The translations under genes were made by a program, and so were the position numbers. A stretch of 48,561 nucleotides of DNA from an uncultured Archangium sp. (lineage in GTDB: Bacteria > Myxococcota > Myxococcia > Myxococcales > Myxococcaceae): NCBI GenBank assembly GCA_903905455.1, contig CAIVGN010000011.1, forward strand, positions 1 to 48,561. The letters are read 5' to 3'. Under the pieces are notes generated by a model. The model saw nothing but the letters and a program-made list of their open reading frames with translations. It was not told the origin of the DNA and made no database searches. Positions 24,435 through 32,908 of the stretch are shown here, in pieces. Each line of letters begins with the position of its first letter. Position 1 is the first letter of the stretch.

Positions 24435-24773
24435 ATGAAGATGAACTCGAGCGTCATTTCGCAGAACACCAAGCCCAGCATGCCCAAGGGCTCACCGACG
24501 CAGACGCTGGCCACCGAGAACCTGCCCAGCGGCCCCGGCACCGGCGCCGCGCAAGGAGGCCCCGCGGGGATGGCCACCGACAAGATCACCCTGCGCTCGA
24601 GCTCCGCGGTCACGCCCCAGGAGGGCCCGGCCGGGCTCTCGGGCCAGTTTGACGGAGGCATGGCGGCCCAGGCCTCGGCGAAGGTCAAAGAGCAGATCCT
24701 CTCCATGGCCCAGCAGGCGGTGAGCACCCAGGCCAACCAGGAACCGCACAAGGCTCTCTCGCTGCTGCAGTGA
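24435..24773 (+). CDS. Small unknown protein
   Basis: A 112-aa protein beginning MKMNSSVISQNTKPSMPKGS. It is low in hydrophobics, rich in Ser/Thr/Gly/Gln for the first 75 residues and so probably disordered, then a single amphipathic helix (MAAQASAKVKEQILSMAQQA). There is no signal peptide or Cys. The in-frame upstream extension is rejected because its composition is not coding-like. A TTGCAC...TATCTA pair (24334-24360) may be its promoter, giving a leader of about 70 nt. It converges on the nuclease gene 14 bp away. Disorder plus a terminal helix is compatible with a regulator or secreted effector, but nothing identifies it. Confidence 0.6.
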   Translation: MKMNSSVISQNTKPSMPKGSPTQTLATENLPSGPGTGAAQGGPAGMATDKITLRSSSAVTPQEGPAGLSGQFDGGMAAQASAKVKEQILSMAQQAVSTQANQEPHKALSLLQ

Positions 24774-24787
24774 CGGGCGGTCGGTCG

Positions 24788-26107
24788 TCAGCCCCTGGGT
24801 TGACACTCGTTTTCGAGGAGCGCGAGCGTCTTCCGGAAGTCCTCGGCCTCAGCGATTCGCGTGAGTTCGAACTCGCCGTGGTGCGTGCGCACGGCGTTCT
24901 CGATCTCCTCGAGCGAGACGCGAAAGAACTCCTTCCGCTCGTTCATGCGGTTCATGCGCCTGGCCTGGAAGCTCCTGTGGAGCGCGTTTTCGAGCGCCGG
25001 CGCGTCCTGGGTGCTGATGATGGCGTGCACGTCGAACTCGAAGGGCACGGAGGCGTCTCCGAGTTCGTCGATGCGATCTTGAGGGACCAGGCGGCGCGTC
25101 ATCCCGACCTTGAAGACGTTCTCTCCGAATGAGCCCACGTTGGAGATGACATAGACGTGTCCGGCCTTGGTGAGTTGGGCCTGCGAGATGGCACGCTCAC
25201 GCGCCTGAACGTCGGCCAACTTCAGCTCGAGTTCGGCGATCTTCGCGGCCAACTTGTCGTGCTGGGCACCCTTGGCGAGCAGTACTTCCTGCCGCGCCTT
25301 CTGGAGCGCCTCTTCGCAGCGTCGCTCTTCGCGTTCCGCCTCGACCTTGGCCCGCTCGAGTTCCCGCCGCGCGACTTCCTCCTCGCGCATCTGCTCGCGA
25401 ATTCGCTTCTGCTCCTCCTTCTCCTGCTGGAGCTTTTCCTCGTACTCGTAGGCGAGGTGAAGCTCCTCGAGCTTGAGCGCCACGTAGCCACGCGCGAGGC
25501 GACAGCGCTGGATCTCCACCATGCCGTCGATGGCCTCGGCGGCCTTCTCGATGCGGGCCTCCATGGCCTTCACGTTCTTGTACGAGACCTTTGCCACCGA
25601 CGCATCGCACTCTCCGTTGAAGGCGCGGAGCATCAGTTTCAGGGTCTGGTTGATCTGCTTGCGGCCCTCGACCTTGCTGCCATTCACCAGCCATTCCTGC
25701 GCGCAGGTGGCGGCGAGCTTGTCCTTCAGCATCGCCTTCTGCTGATCGCGAATGTGCCCGAGCCGTGCCTCGTACTGCTCGATGGATGAGAAATCGTAGA
25801 TCGACTTGTAGAACCCGGAGGAACGAAGGACAGCCTCCTCTTCGAGCGCCTGGTGCTCGGAGGTCAGCCTCTCGATTTCTGCCTGGAGCCGGCGCGATTC
25901 CGCCTCTGCATCGCCGCGAACGCGGGCTGCTTCGCTGCGCGCGACGCGGACCTCCGCCTCGAGGCGTTGCTTCTCGGCCTCGAGATCCAGCACGGGCCGG
26001 AAGCGCTCCTCGAGCTTCTGGTTCGCCTTGCGTGCCCGATGCCAGAGCACCGCGAACACCACGCCCAGTGCAGCGCCCATCACCACCACGATGTCCAATG
26101 CGACCAC
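24788..26107 (-). CDS. Membrane-anchored DUF4041 / GIY-YIG nuclease (SNIPE-like)
   Basis: A 439-aa protein in four parts. An N-terminal membrane anchor (residues 4-21, VVMGAALGVVFAVLW) is followed by a coiled coil rich in Glu/Arg (30-95). A DUF4041-type domain (about 95-245; YDFSSIEQYEARLGHIRDQQ) leads through a second coiled coil to a T5orf172-type GIY-YIG nuclease (316-400). In the nuclease, HVYVIS (317-322) and FKVGMTRR (332-339) are the GIY and YIG strands, E373 in ALENALH is the likely metal ligand, and NERKEFF closes the domain. This architecture is that of SNIPE, an inner-membrane nuclease reported to cut phage DNA during injection in E. coli. The GTG start has a GGGGG stretch nearby. 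The gene is divergent from an unknown lipoprotein operon. Confidence 0.88.
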   Translation of the reverse strand: MVALDIVVVMGAALGVVFAVLWHRARKANQKLEERFRPVLDLEAEKQRLEAEVRVARSEAARVRGDAEAESRRLQAEIERLTSEHQALEEEAVLRSSGFYKSIYDFSSIEQYEARLGHIRDQQKAMLKDKLAATCAQEWLVNGSKVEGRKQINQTLKLMLRAFNGECDASVAKVSYKNVKAMEARIEKAAEAIDGMVEIQRCRLARGYVALKLEELHLAYEYEEKLQQEKEEQKRIREQMREEEVARRELERAKVEAEREERRCEEALQKARQEVLLAKGAQHDKLAAKIAELELKLADVQARERAISQAQLTKAGHVYVISNVGSFGENVFKVGMTRRLVPQDRIDELGDASVPFEFDVHAIISTQDAPALENALHRSFQARRMNRMNERKEFFRVSLEEIENAVRTHHGEFELTRIAEAEDFRKTLALLENECQPRG

Positions 26108-26306
26108 GAAGCCCCCTCGCGCGTGCGTAGGCAGGTTGCGATGCCACCCTGCCTCGGCACACCGTCCCCCTGAGGTGTGTCAGCCAAGGTCAGACTCCGA
26201 GAGCCACATCGCGCGCGGGCGAGGGTCGAGCGAGGACCTCCGGTGTCACACCCGCACGTCATGGTGCCCCCGCACGCAAGGCAACTCGGTTGGAGGGGGC
26301 GACGGC

Positions 26307-28043
26307 ATGGGGCGACGAGGTCTGGGAGTGGTGGGACTGACGTTGGTGCTGAGCGGTTGCGCGACGGTCAATGAGCAGCGCATCACGCACCTCGGGGAGG
26401 CGCGACAGACGGAGACCTTCGGAGGCTTCGACGCGAAGGAGAACACCGTGTCCCTCGAGGCGAGGAAGGGCCGCGTGGTGCTCAGCTACTCGACGGGCTC
26501 GACGTGCTTCACCGACGTCACCACCACCACGCCGCGCACCATCGAGGTGGTCCGCACCGGCACCGGGGGCGCCGTCGCACGGGCCGTGACCGGCGCCCTC
26601 CTGGGTGGCGGCACCCTGGTGGGGCTGGGGCTGTACGGCGCGGAGAATGGGAGACCGGCCAACACCGATCTCACGGCGACTGAGTGGCGGACCGGCAGCT
26701 TCGTCACCGTGGGCATCGGCGTGGGCACCGCCACGGTGCTCGGCGTGGTGGCCCTCGTCGAGGCCGCGCACGGCGCTGACTCCGTGGAGCCCGCCCCACC
26801 TCTCGTCGAGACTCGCCACGCCACCCGTCGTTGCGAGCCCCAGGGCATCGCCGAGCGCAAACTCGAACTGGTGTCCTTTGACGGCACCCGAACGCCGGTC
26901 ACCACCTTGACGACCGGTCGGGCCTTCGTTCCCACCGACGTCGCGGCTTCGTGGCTCGCCGCCGACCTGCCGCGGGTCATCGACGTCGACCTCGCCCAGA
27001 CCTACCGCCCGAAGTGGACGGAGCCAGTGCTCGAGCTGCTCGCGCAGCACCTCGACACCGCGGGGGCCTGGCAACTGTACTTGCGCGAGTTCCCCCAGGG
27101 CCCACGCGCGGCCGGCGCCCGCCGTCGGGTGGGCGAACTCGAGGGCTCCGCGAGGTTCGCCGCGGCCGGCCGCGCCCTCGACGAGAAGGAGCTCGAGCGC
27201 GCACGCTCCCTCTTCGACGAAGGGGTGAATTCCGGAGCGAGCGACGAGCCGCTGCGCGTGCGCCTGGTCGCCGCCGAGGAAGCAGTGAAGGCTGCGGAAC
27301 AGGAGCGCCAACGACAGCGGGACGCACAGTGGGGGCCGTTCTCGGAGTTTCGGGCGCGCGCGAAGAACCGCGATCTCGTCGGGCTGCTGCGCCAACTCGG
27401 TGCCTCGTTGCAGCGCCGCGCGAAGATGCAGGAACTCGCCGACCGGGAGCGACACAAGAACGACGACGCCGCACGCGAGGAGGACGTTCAGGTGCTCGCG
27501 TACTTCCCGGAAGTGAGCGGGCAGTTCACGTACTTGAAGGCGCTCGACCACGACCATGGGGAGGCGCTGTTCATGGCCAACGATGGCGCCTTCGTGATGC
27601 GCCTGAGCCCCGGCGACTCGTTCTCGGCGTACCCCGGGCAGTTGGTAAGGCTCACCATGCACAACCGCGGAGAGCGGATGCTCATGACCACGGGCAAGCG
27701 ACTGCCGGTCTTCATTTCCGGCGCCTCGCCCACGCACGTGCGCCGCATTCCCGGCTTCGTCCCCAACCGCACCAGGGAACGGGCGCTCGAGAAGCGCATC
27801 GAGGCCGAGCTCACGGCGAGCCTCGCGCTGATGCGCCGCCAGGCCGGCGCCAAGGAGGGGGAAAGCGAAGGGATGCTGCTCCGTTTTCCGGCGGTGCAAC
27901 TGAGCTGGAGCGACAACGGCGACGCCACCGCCGAGCTGCGCGACGAGGAGGGCCACATCCCCTACTGCATCGAACTGGGTCACCCGTGTAGCGGGGCGAT
28001 GGCCGAGTCCGTGAGCCTCGAGCAACTCCTGGAGGGCAAGTGA
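26307..28043 (+). CDS. Large unknown lipoprotein
   Basis: A 578-aa protein with a lipoprotein signal (MGRRGLGVVGLTLVLSGC; lipobox L-S-G-C) and a GGAGGGGG ribosome-binding site before the ATG. Two Gly-rich hydrophobic segments follow (about residues 92-112, GALLGGGTLVGLGLYG, and 132-155), so it may insert into a membrane. Residues 170-330 are mixed and contain a TPR-like helical stretch (ARFAAAGRALDEKELERARSLF). Residues 390-470 look beta-rich (VLAYFPEVSGQFTYLKALDH). No known domain is recognised. It overlaps the downstream gene by GTGA and is divergent from the SNIPE-like nuclease (199-bp gap). Confidence 0.8.
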   Translation: MGRRGLGVVGLTLVLSGCATVNEQRITHLGEARQTETFGGFDAKENTVSLEARKGRVVLSYSTGSTCFTDVTTTTPRTIEVVRTGTGGAVARAVTGALLGGGTLVGLGLYGAENGRPANTDLTATEWRTGSFVTVGIGVGTATVLGVVALVEAAHGADSVEPAPPLVETRHATRRCEPQGIAERKLELVSFDGTRTPVTTLTTGRAFVPTDVAASWLAADLPRVIDVDLAQTYRPKWTEPVLELLAQHLDTAGAWQLYLREFPQGPRAAGARRRVGELEGSARFAAAGRALDEKELERARSLFDEGVNSGASDEPLRVRLVAAEEAVKAAEQERQRQRDAQWGPFSEFRARAKNRDLVGLLRQLGASLQRRAKMQELADRERHKNDDAAREEDVQVLAYFPEVSGQFTYLKALDHDHGEALFMANDGAFVMRLSPGDSFSAYPGQLVRLTMHNRGERMLMTTGKRLPVFISGASPTHVRRIPGFVPNRTRERALEKRIEAELTASLALMRRQAGAKEGESEGMLLRFPAVQLSWSDNGDATAELRDEEGHIPYCIELGHPCSGAMAESVSLEQLLEGK

Positions 28044-29239
28044 AGGGGCCCCTGGTGGTCATCGGGATGCTCAGCGTGGCGCTCGGGGTGACGCTCACGC
28101 TGCTGGTCCAGCGCGCGCCCGCCGCTGCGCTCGCCGTCGGCGGCGTCGACGTGGCCTCCACTTCGCGCGAGGCGGCCTGCACCTGTGACGGGGGCGAATG
28201 CGTGCAGGGCCGCTGCGTGATGTCGGGCGCGTGCTCCCGAGACTCCGACTGCGACGATGGCCTGCCTTGCACGGCCGAGTGGTGCGTCGCCGGGGCGTGC
28301 ACCGGTGGCCACCGGTCCGGGGCGTGCGAACTCAAGGACGCCGACGCCGGGGTCTGCGAGTTCGGGTTCTGCGAACGCCCCACGGGGTCGGGGTGTGTCA
28401 CCGATCTCGACTGTGCACCGAGCGCCAACGCCTGCCTCGAGCGCGCCTGCCTCTCGGGCGCATGCACGCAGGGCTCGCGGGCCCCGGGCAGCGACTGCGC
28501 GACCGCCCTGGGCCGCCCCGGAACGTGCGACCAGGGCGCGTGTCTCGCCAGCCCCGACAGCGAGCGCCGACTGCGCTTCACCCTGCCGACGGCCGAGGTG
28601 ACCAAGCTCGAACGAGACCTCGAAACGCGGCTCGCGAACAACCTGCGCTACGACATGAAGGCGGTGCTCGTGGCGCTCCATGGGGGTGGCTACAACCTCG
28701 TGCTCCACAACCGCCGCTCGCGGGCCGAGGTGCGCGGCCTGTGCGACCCGTCGTTCGTGGCCTTCGACCTCGCGGACTACACCGCGGCGACGAACTGGAA
28801 GTCAGCCCACTTGCAGGTGTGGCTCGAGCCCGACCGCGCCGGCTGGTCCGTCCCCACGCGCGGCAGCCGCTTCGCCGTCGACCAGGGCCGGGCCGACAGC
28901 GCGCTGGGCGCGTTCGGCGTCGTCAACGTGCGCACCTTTCGCCTCTGGCTCGAGCGCGCCTTCATACCGCTCGATGACGCGCCGTCCTCACGCACTCCGA
29001 GGTCGGACCTCGAGGCCCCACACGTGGTGCCACCGCTCCCGCCGAAGCCCGACGCTGGGCCGACCACGGTGGGATTCGTCGACGCTGGCCCGCCTCCCGC
29101 GCTCTCGGGGCGCCAGGCGCTCTCCCGGGCGTGGGATGCGTTCGGTGACGGTCGCATGGAAGAGGCCCGGAGGCTGGTGCGCGTGGCGCGGGCTCAAGGC
29201 GCCAGAGACTCCGAACTCGAAGACCTGCTCACCCCGTGA
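28040..29239 (+). CDS. Cys-rich membrane-anchored protein
   Basis: A 399-aa protein with an N-terminal membrane segment (VVIGMLSVALGVTLTLLV) that may be an anchor rather than a cleaved signal. Residues 45-175 contain about 22 cysteines in DUF4215-like spacings (CTCDGGECVQGRC, CSRDSDCDDGLPC). Residues 180-310 form an unknown alpha/beta domain (AVLVALHGGGYNLVLHNRR). A Pro/Asp/Ala-rich linker precedes a terminal helical pair. The GTG overlaps the stop of the large lipoprotein (GTGA), so both are made together. They may form a two-component envelope structure. Function is unknown. Confidence 0.75.
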   Translation: MKGPLVVIGMLSVALGVTLTLLVQRAPAAALAVGGVDVASTSREAACTCDGGECVQGRCVMSGACSRDSDCDDGLPCTAEWCVAGACTGGHRSGACELKDADAGVCEFGFCERPTGSGCVTDLDCAPSANACLERACLSGACTQGSRAPGSDCATALGRPGTCDQGACLASPDSERRLRFTLPTAEVTKLERDLETRLANNLRYDMKAVLVALHGGGYNLVLHNRRSRAEVRGLCDPSFVAFDLADYTAATNWKSAHLQVWLEPDRAGWSVPTRGSRFAVDQGRADSALGAFGVVNVRTFRLWLERAFIPLDDAPSSRTPRSDLEAPHVVPPLPPKPDAGPTTVGFVDAGPPPALSGRQALSRAWDAFGDGRMEEARRLVRVARAQGARDSELEDLLTP

Positions 29240-29243
29240 GCCT

Positions 29244-30344
29244 TCAGCGCCGTGCGTACGCCTGGAACAACCCGCCCCACGGCGTCTCGCGCAGCCACTT
29301 CTCGTACACCGGCTTGTCCACGAACGGCCACCGGTAGAGGTCGTGGTAGCTCTCGGAGCCCGCGACGAAGAGGTGCAGCAGCGGCGTGTGGAAGAAGAGC
29401 TTCTGCAGCCGCTTGAGCGGGCCGAACCACAACACGTCGCCCACGCGTGACGCGCCGTTGTCCCCCACCGAGAAGTGCCAGTTCTCGGTGCGCGCGACCT
29501 CCACGTCATCGCCCACCAGCTCGATCTCGCGCACGTCGGCCACGCCCAGCCCGTCTTCGTGCGCCACGCGCAGGTACTCGAGCGACATGGGGTCGAAGCC
29601 CATCAGCTTCGCCGCCACCGCGTCGATGGCCACCTGGTCGCTCGAGGCGAGCATCACGTTCTTGATGACGGGGATCATCGTGCGCGGCCCCGGCCCGTTG
29701 CCCGCGGTGGTGCCGTCCATCACCGCGAAGAGCCCGGAGTGGATCTCCTTCTGGATCGCCAGCAGGTCCACCAGCGTCTGGTGGATCCACGAGTGGGTGT
29801 AGTGCCGGCGCGTGTTGAGCAGCCCGCCGAAGGCGTTCTTCATGGCCCCGGTGGTCGTGGTGTAGATGTGACACTTCACCGTCGGCAGGTGGACGATGTT
29901 CTTCCCGAAGAAGAAGTCCGGCACCTGGATGCCCTCGGGGAAGATTTGATCGAGCACGTGCATGCGTGCCTTCGGCCGGTGCGTCACCCACGTCATGTCC
30001 TCGTCCTTGAAGTTGTAGCGGACGGGGATCTCGTACTTCTTGAAGAGGGGAAGGTAGTGGTTGAGGTCTTCGCCCTTGAAGGCGTCGGTCACCACCGTCT
30101 TGTTCTGCACGCAGACCTGGTCGGTGAAGCCGCTCTTCTGGAGCGCGAGGATGGTGCCCTCGAGCTGCCACGGCGTGGTGTTCGCCCCGGGGAAGGGGAA
30201 GTGCCAGCTGATGTTGTCCTTGAGGATGGTGGTGGCGCGCGGGTCCAGCGCCTCCTTCAGGCCCGCCAGCGCACACAGCCGCGCCGTGTCCTCGAGCACC
30301 GTCTGCGGCGTCGTCCTCACCAGGGCTACCCGTGCCTTCGTCAT
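29244..30344 (-). CDS. DUF362 domain protein
   Basis: A 366-aa protein of the DUF362 family, recognised from the N-terminal ARVALVRTTPQTVLEDTARL, the KDNISWHFPFPGANT strand-loop, FFFGKNIVHLPTVKCHIYTT, GAMKNAFGGLL and the VMDGTTAGNGPGPR loop with an Asp-Gly pair. The terminal helix ends SYHDLYRWPF. No ferredoxin-type Cys cluster, which some DUF362 proteins carry, is present. There is no signal peptide, so it is cytoplasmic. The chosen ATG (30344) fits the family N-terminus; the long open frame upstream codes for nothing family-like. The biochemical role of DUF362 is unsettled. It is divergent from the C39-like gene. Confidence 0.88.
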   Translation of the reverse strand: MTKARVALVRTTPQTVLEDTARLCALAGLKEALDPRATTILKDNISWHFPFPGANTTPWQLEGTILALQKSGFTDQVCVQNKTVVTDAFKGEDLNHYLPLFKKYEIPVRYNFKDEDMTWVTHRPKARMHVLDQIFPEGIQVPDFFFGKNIVHLPTVKCHIYTTTTGAMKNAFGGLLNTRRHYTHSWIHQTLVDLLAIQKEIHSGLFAVMDGTTAGNGPGPRTMIPVIKNVMLASSDQVAIDAVAAKLMGFDPMSLEYLRVAHEDGLGVADVREIELVGDDVEVARTENWHFSVGDNGASRVGDVLWFGPLKRLQKLFFHTPLLHLFVAGSESYHDLYRWPFVDKPVYEKWLRETPWGGLFQAYARR

Positions 30345-30431
30345 GCGCGCGAGGGTGCCACTGCGCCCCCGGCCCGTCAGCAACCACGGATGAGGCCGCA
30401 GAACCTGCGCGACGCGAGTACAAGGCGTCGC

Positions 30432-31580
30432 GTGACTCAACGACGTTTCCCCTGGGTGTGGGTGCTCGGCCTGAGCGGCGTGGTGGGGCTCGCGGTGCTC
30501 ATCGGCGGCTACCTGTACGCGATGCGCAGCGTGGTGCAGGCCTACTACCTGGGCGAGTACCAGCCGACGGCGCTGACCGCGGCCGACCTGGGCGAGCCTC
30601 CCGCGGCGCACCGGCTGACGGACGTACCGTGGTTCAGCGAGGCCACGCCCGTGGACCAGTCGGTGAGCCTGCGCATGCTCGCCGCGCAGCAGGGCCACCT
30701 CGTGCCGCGCAGCACCGTCGACTTCCTCATGGGCTTCACCTGGGGCGCGATGCCGGTGCCGGGGCACATCGCGTTCTTCCCCGGGCAAGACCCGGAGTCG
30801 GGCTTCCTGCGCGCCGCGCCTCAGCTGGGCCTCACGCGCCGCTACCTCACCACCGACGCGGGCGACGACTTCGTGCGCGCGCTGCGCACCTTCCTCTCGA
30901 AGGGCCGCGCGGTGCGGGTGATGGTCGACCAGGCGATGCTCCTCGAGCAGACCGGCCTCGAGCCGCGCAGCCTGGTGCTCGTGGGCTACGACGCCACCGG
31001 CTTCGAGTACTACGAGCCGACCTGCGACGACCCGAAGCGCTGCGAGCCGGGAGAACGCGCACCGGGCACCGCGGGGCTCCCGGTGAAGACCGAGCGGCTG
31101 CGCCTCGCCGTGGAGACCCTCGCCCTCGCCAACCAGTACCCGTGGAAGTACCAGCTGCTGGTGCTCGAGCCCGCGACGCAGCTGCCTGCGCTCGAAGCCA
31201 CGTTGGCTCGCAACGCCCGCGCGCTCATCGGGGCGAAGACCGCCGGCCCGCCCTCGGGGGCCTTCGCGGTGCGCGCCGTCGCTGACGCGTTGGAGAAGCA
31301 TGGTGACGGCGTGCTCTCGCCCCAGCTGGTGCGCGGGGCGAAGGTGGCCGCGCAGGTGCGCCTCGACGACGCGGCCGCGCTGCTGGACCTCTTCCCCGGG
31401 CACGGCGAGCTGGCGAAGGGCGCCGAGTCGCTCGAGCAGGCGGCAGCGCACTACGAGGCGGCGGCGAAGGCCCTCGAGGTGAAGGACCTCACGCGGGCGC
31501 AGCAGGCCCTGCGTGAGGCCGCGAGCGCCGACACCGAGGCCGGGCAAGCGCTCGTGTTGAGCGCCGCCGACGGCGGGTGA
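30432..31580 (+). CDS. Membrane-anchored protein with a C39/BtrH-like domain
   Basis: A 382-aa protein with a single N-terminal membrane anchor (VWVLGLSGVVGLAVLIGGYL). Residues 55-245 follow the layout of a C39-like or BtrH-N papain-type fold: VPWFSEATPVDQSVSLRMLA corresponds to the segment that normally carries the catalytic Cys, and LVLVGYDATGFEYYEPTC to the His strand. No Cys or His is seen at these places, so if the family is right it is a pseudo-peptidase (inference). The C-terminal 80 residues are Ala-rich helices (AAAHYEAAAKALEVKDL). The GTG start lies 7 nt after a TACAAG box. It converges on the caspase-like gene with 3 bp between stops. Confidence 0.55.
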   Translation: MTQRRFPWVWVLGLSGVVGLAVLIGGYLYAMRSVVQAYYLGEYQPTALTAADLGEPPAAHRLTDVPWFSEATPVDQSVSLRMLAAQQGHLVPRSTVDFLMGFTWGAMPVPGHIAFFPGQDPESGFLRAAPQLGLTRRYLTTDAGDDFVRALRTFLSKGRAVRVMVDQAMLLEQTGLEPRSLVLVGYDATGFEYYEPTCDDPKRCEPGERAPGTAGLPVKTERLRLAVETLALANQYPWKYQLLVLEPATQLPALEATLARNARALIGAKTAGPPSGAFAVRAVADALEKHGDGVLSPQLVRGAKVAAQVRLDDAAALLDLFPGHGELAKGAESLEQAAAHYEAAAKALEVKDLTRAQQALREAASADTEAGQALVLSAADGG

Positions 31581-31583
31581 AGC

Positions 31584-32900
31584 TCAGACCCAGGTATCGG
31601 GGATGACGCTGCGGTCGAGCGCCTTGAACGCGGCGAGCGTGGGAGCCAGCTGCGCCGCGGCGTCAGGCACCGGCGTGGTGGCCGCGAGCCTGGTCTCGAA
31701 CTGGGTGATGGCCGCGAGGGCCTGCGCGCGGGTCAGCGACTTGAAGTCGGGCTTGGGCATGCCCAGCGCCTGGAACCCCTTGTCGAGCTTGAGCGCGTAG
31801 GCCTCGGCGAAGCGCTTGCTCACCACGGGGAAGAAGAGGAGCCGGATGGTCTGGTCGCGCACACCCTCGAGCTGCGCGCGCTCGGCCGGCGGCGTGGCCG
31901 GGTTCTGGATGAGGCGCTGCGTGGCGCTGTAGAAGTCGCGCACCGCGCCGGTCTGCGGGTTCTCGATGGTCGCCTGGCCCGAGAGCGCCGCCTGGAAGTC
32001 GCCCTGTCCGCGCTGCTGCTGGGCCCGGAGGTCGTCGAGGCTCGCCGGGGGACGGCCGTCCTGGAAACCGTGCGCCTTCGTCCACACGGTGACGTTCTCG
32101 CCCTTGCGCATGCCCTCGAAAATCTTCCGGTCGATGTCTTCGCGGGTGCCGCGGGTCGCCTGCTCCCAGCCCTTCTGGTGCGCGGTGGCGCCGGACGACG
32201 CGCCGGGGGACGAGCCGTCGTAGGCCATGAGCGTCTTCGCGTTGGGGAAGATGGCCTGGTACTTGTCCATGAAGGACTGCCCACCCGAGTAGCAACCGGC
32301 GATGAGCAGGTCTTCGACGGTGCGCGCGCCCCGGGGCATGGCCTCGGCGAGCTTGCCCACCGTGGGCCAATCGAGGTGGCCGTTGTTCTCGCCGTACACG
32401 CCGTAGCCGACGTGGTGGCCCGAGAGCACGAGGCGGGAAGGCGCCTGCCCACCGCGCTCGGCCTGGGCCCAGACCTGGGCGACCTGCGCCAGCTCGTCAC
32501 GCGCGTCGGAGCCCGCGTTCAAGAGCACGTCGGCGATCTTCTGCGTCTGCTCGCCGGGCAGCCCCAGCGTGAGGGCGAACGACTTCGCGCCTTCAGGGGT
32601 GGTGAGGTCGTGCGTGGTGGCCACGCCGCGCGCGTCCTTCGTGGTGATGGTGTCGTCCTTCGCGGCGTCCTTGATGACCGCGACGTTCACCCCGCGGGCC
32701 TTCATGGTGTCCGACTCGAAGGTCGAGCGGTGCGCCTCCGAGTTGTTCATCGCGACGAAGAGCACCTGGTCATTCGACTTCGGCTTCCAACCGGCATCGG
32801 GCGCGGCGGCCGGGGTGCTCGCCGCCGGCGGCGTGGGGGTCGACGTGGTGGGCGTGGTGACCGGGCGCGGGCCGTTGGGGGCGTCGGAGCGGATGGGCAT
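31584..32900 (-). CDS. Caspase/gingipain-fold (clan CD) cysteine peptidase
   Basis: A 438-aa protein. Residues 1-40 are a Thr/Pro/Ala-rich disordered leader. From VLFVAMNNSEAHR (47-59) an alpha/beta fold begins. The key dyad motifs are LVLSGHHVGYG with H162, and LLIAGCYSGG with C203, about 40 residues apart as in clan CD peptidases (caspases, gingipains, clostripain, CHAT). The Tyr-Ser-Gly after the Cys agrees with the metacaspase-like G-C-x-S-G pattern. Residues 240-430 are helical and unassigned. There is no signal peptide. The ATG at 32900 fits a TACGGT box 8 nt upstream. Similar bacterial peptidases are self-processing or act in cell death, defence and secretion. The target here is unknown. 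Confidence 0.75.
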   Translation of the reverse strand: MPIRSDAPNGPRPVTTPTTSTPTPPAASTPAAAPDAGWKPKSNDQVLFVAMNNSEAHRSTFESDTMKARGVNVAVIKDAAKDDTITTKDARGVATTHDLTTPEGAKSFALTLGLPGEQTQKIADVLLNAGSDARDELAQVAQVWAQAERGGQAPSRLVLSGHHVGYGVYGENNGHLDWPTVGKLAEAMPRGARTVEDLLIAGCYSGGQSFMDKYQAIFPNAKTLMAYDGSSPGASSGATAHQKGWEQATRGTREDIDRKIFEGMRKGENVTVWTKAHGFQDGRPPASLDDLRAQQQRGQGDFQAALSGQATIENPQTGAVRDFYSATQRLIQNPATPPAERAQLEGVRDQTIRLLFFPVVSKRFAEAYALKLDKGFQALGMPKPDFKSLTRAQALAAITQFETRLAATTPVPDAAAQLAPTLAAFKALDRSVIPDTWV

Positions 32901-32908
32901 GGGGCGGC

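Noticed and set aside
30345-30372. TGGCAC upstream of the DUF362 gene as a sigma-54 site
   Set aside because: The second element (TTGC at proper spacing) is missing, so only half of the motif is present.
30345-31547. Upstream extension of the DUF362 frame
   Set aside because: It lies opposite the C39-like gene and has shadow-type composition; the DUF362 N-terminus fits ATG 30344.
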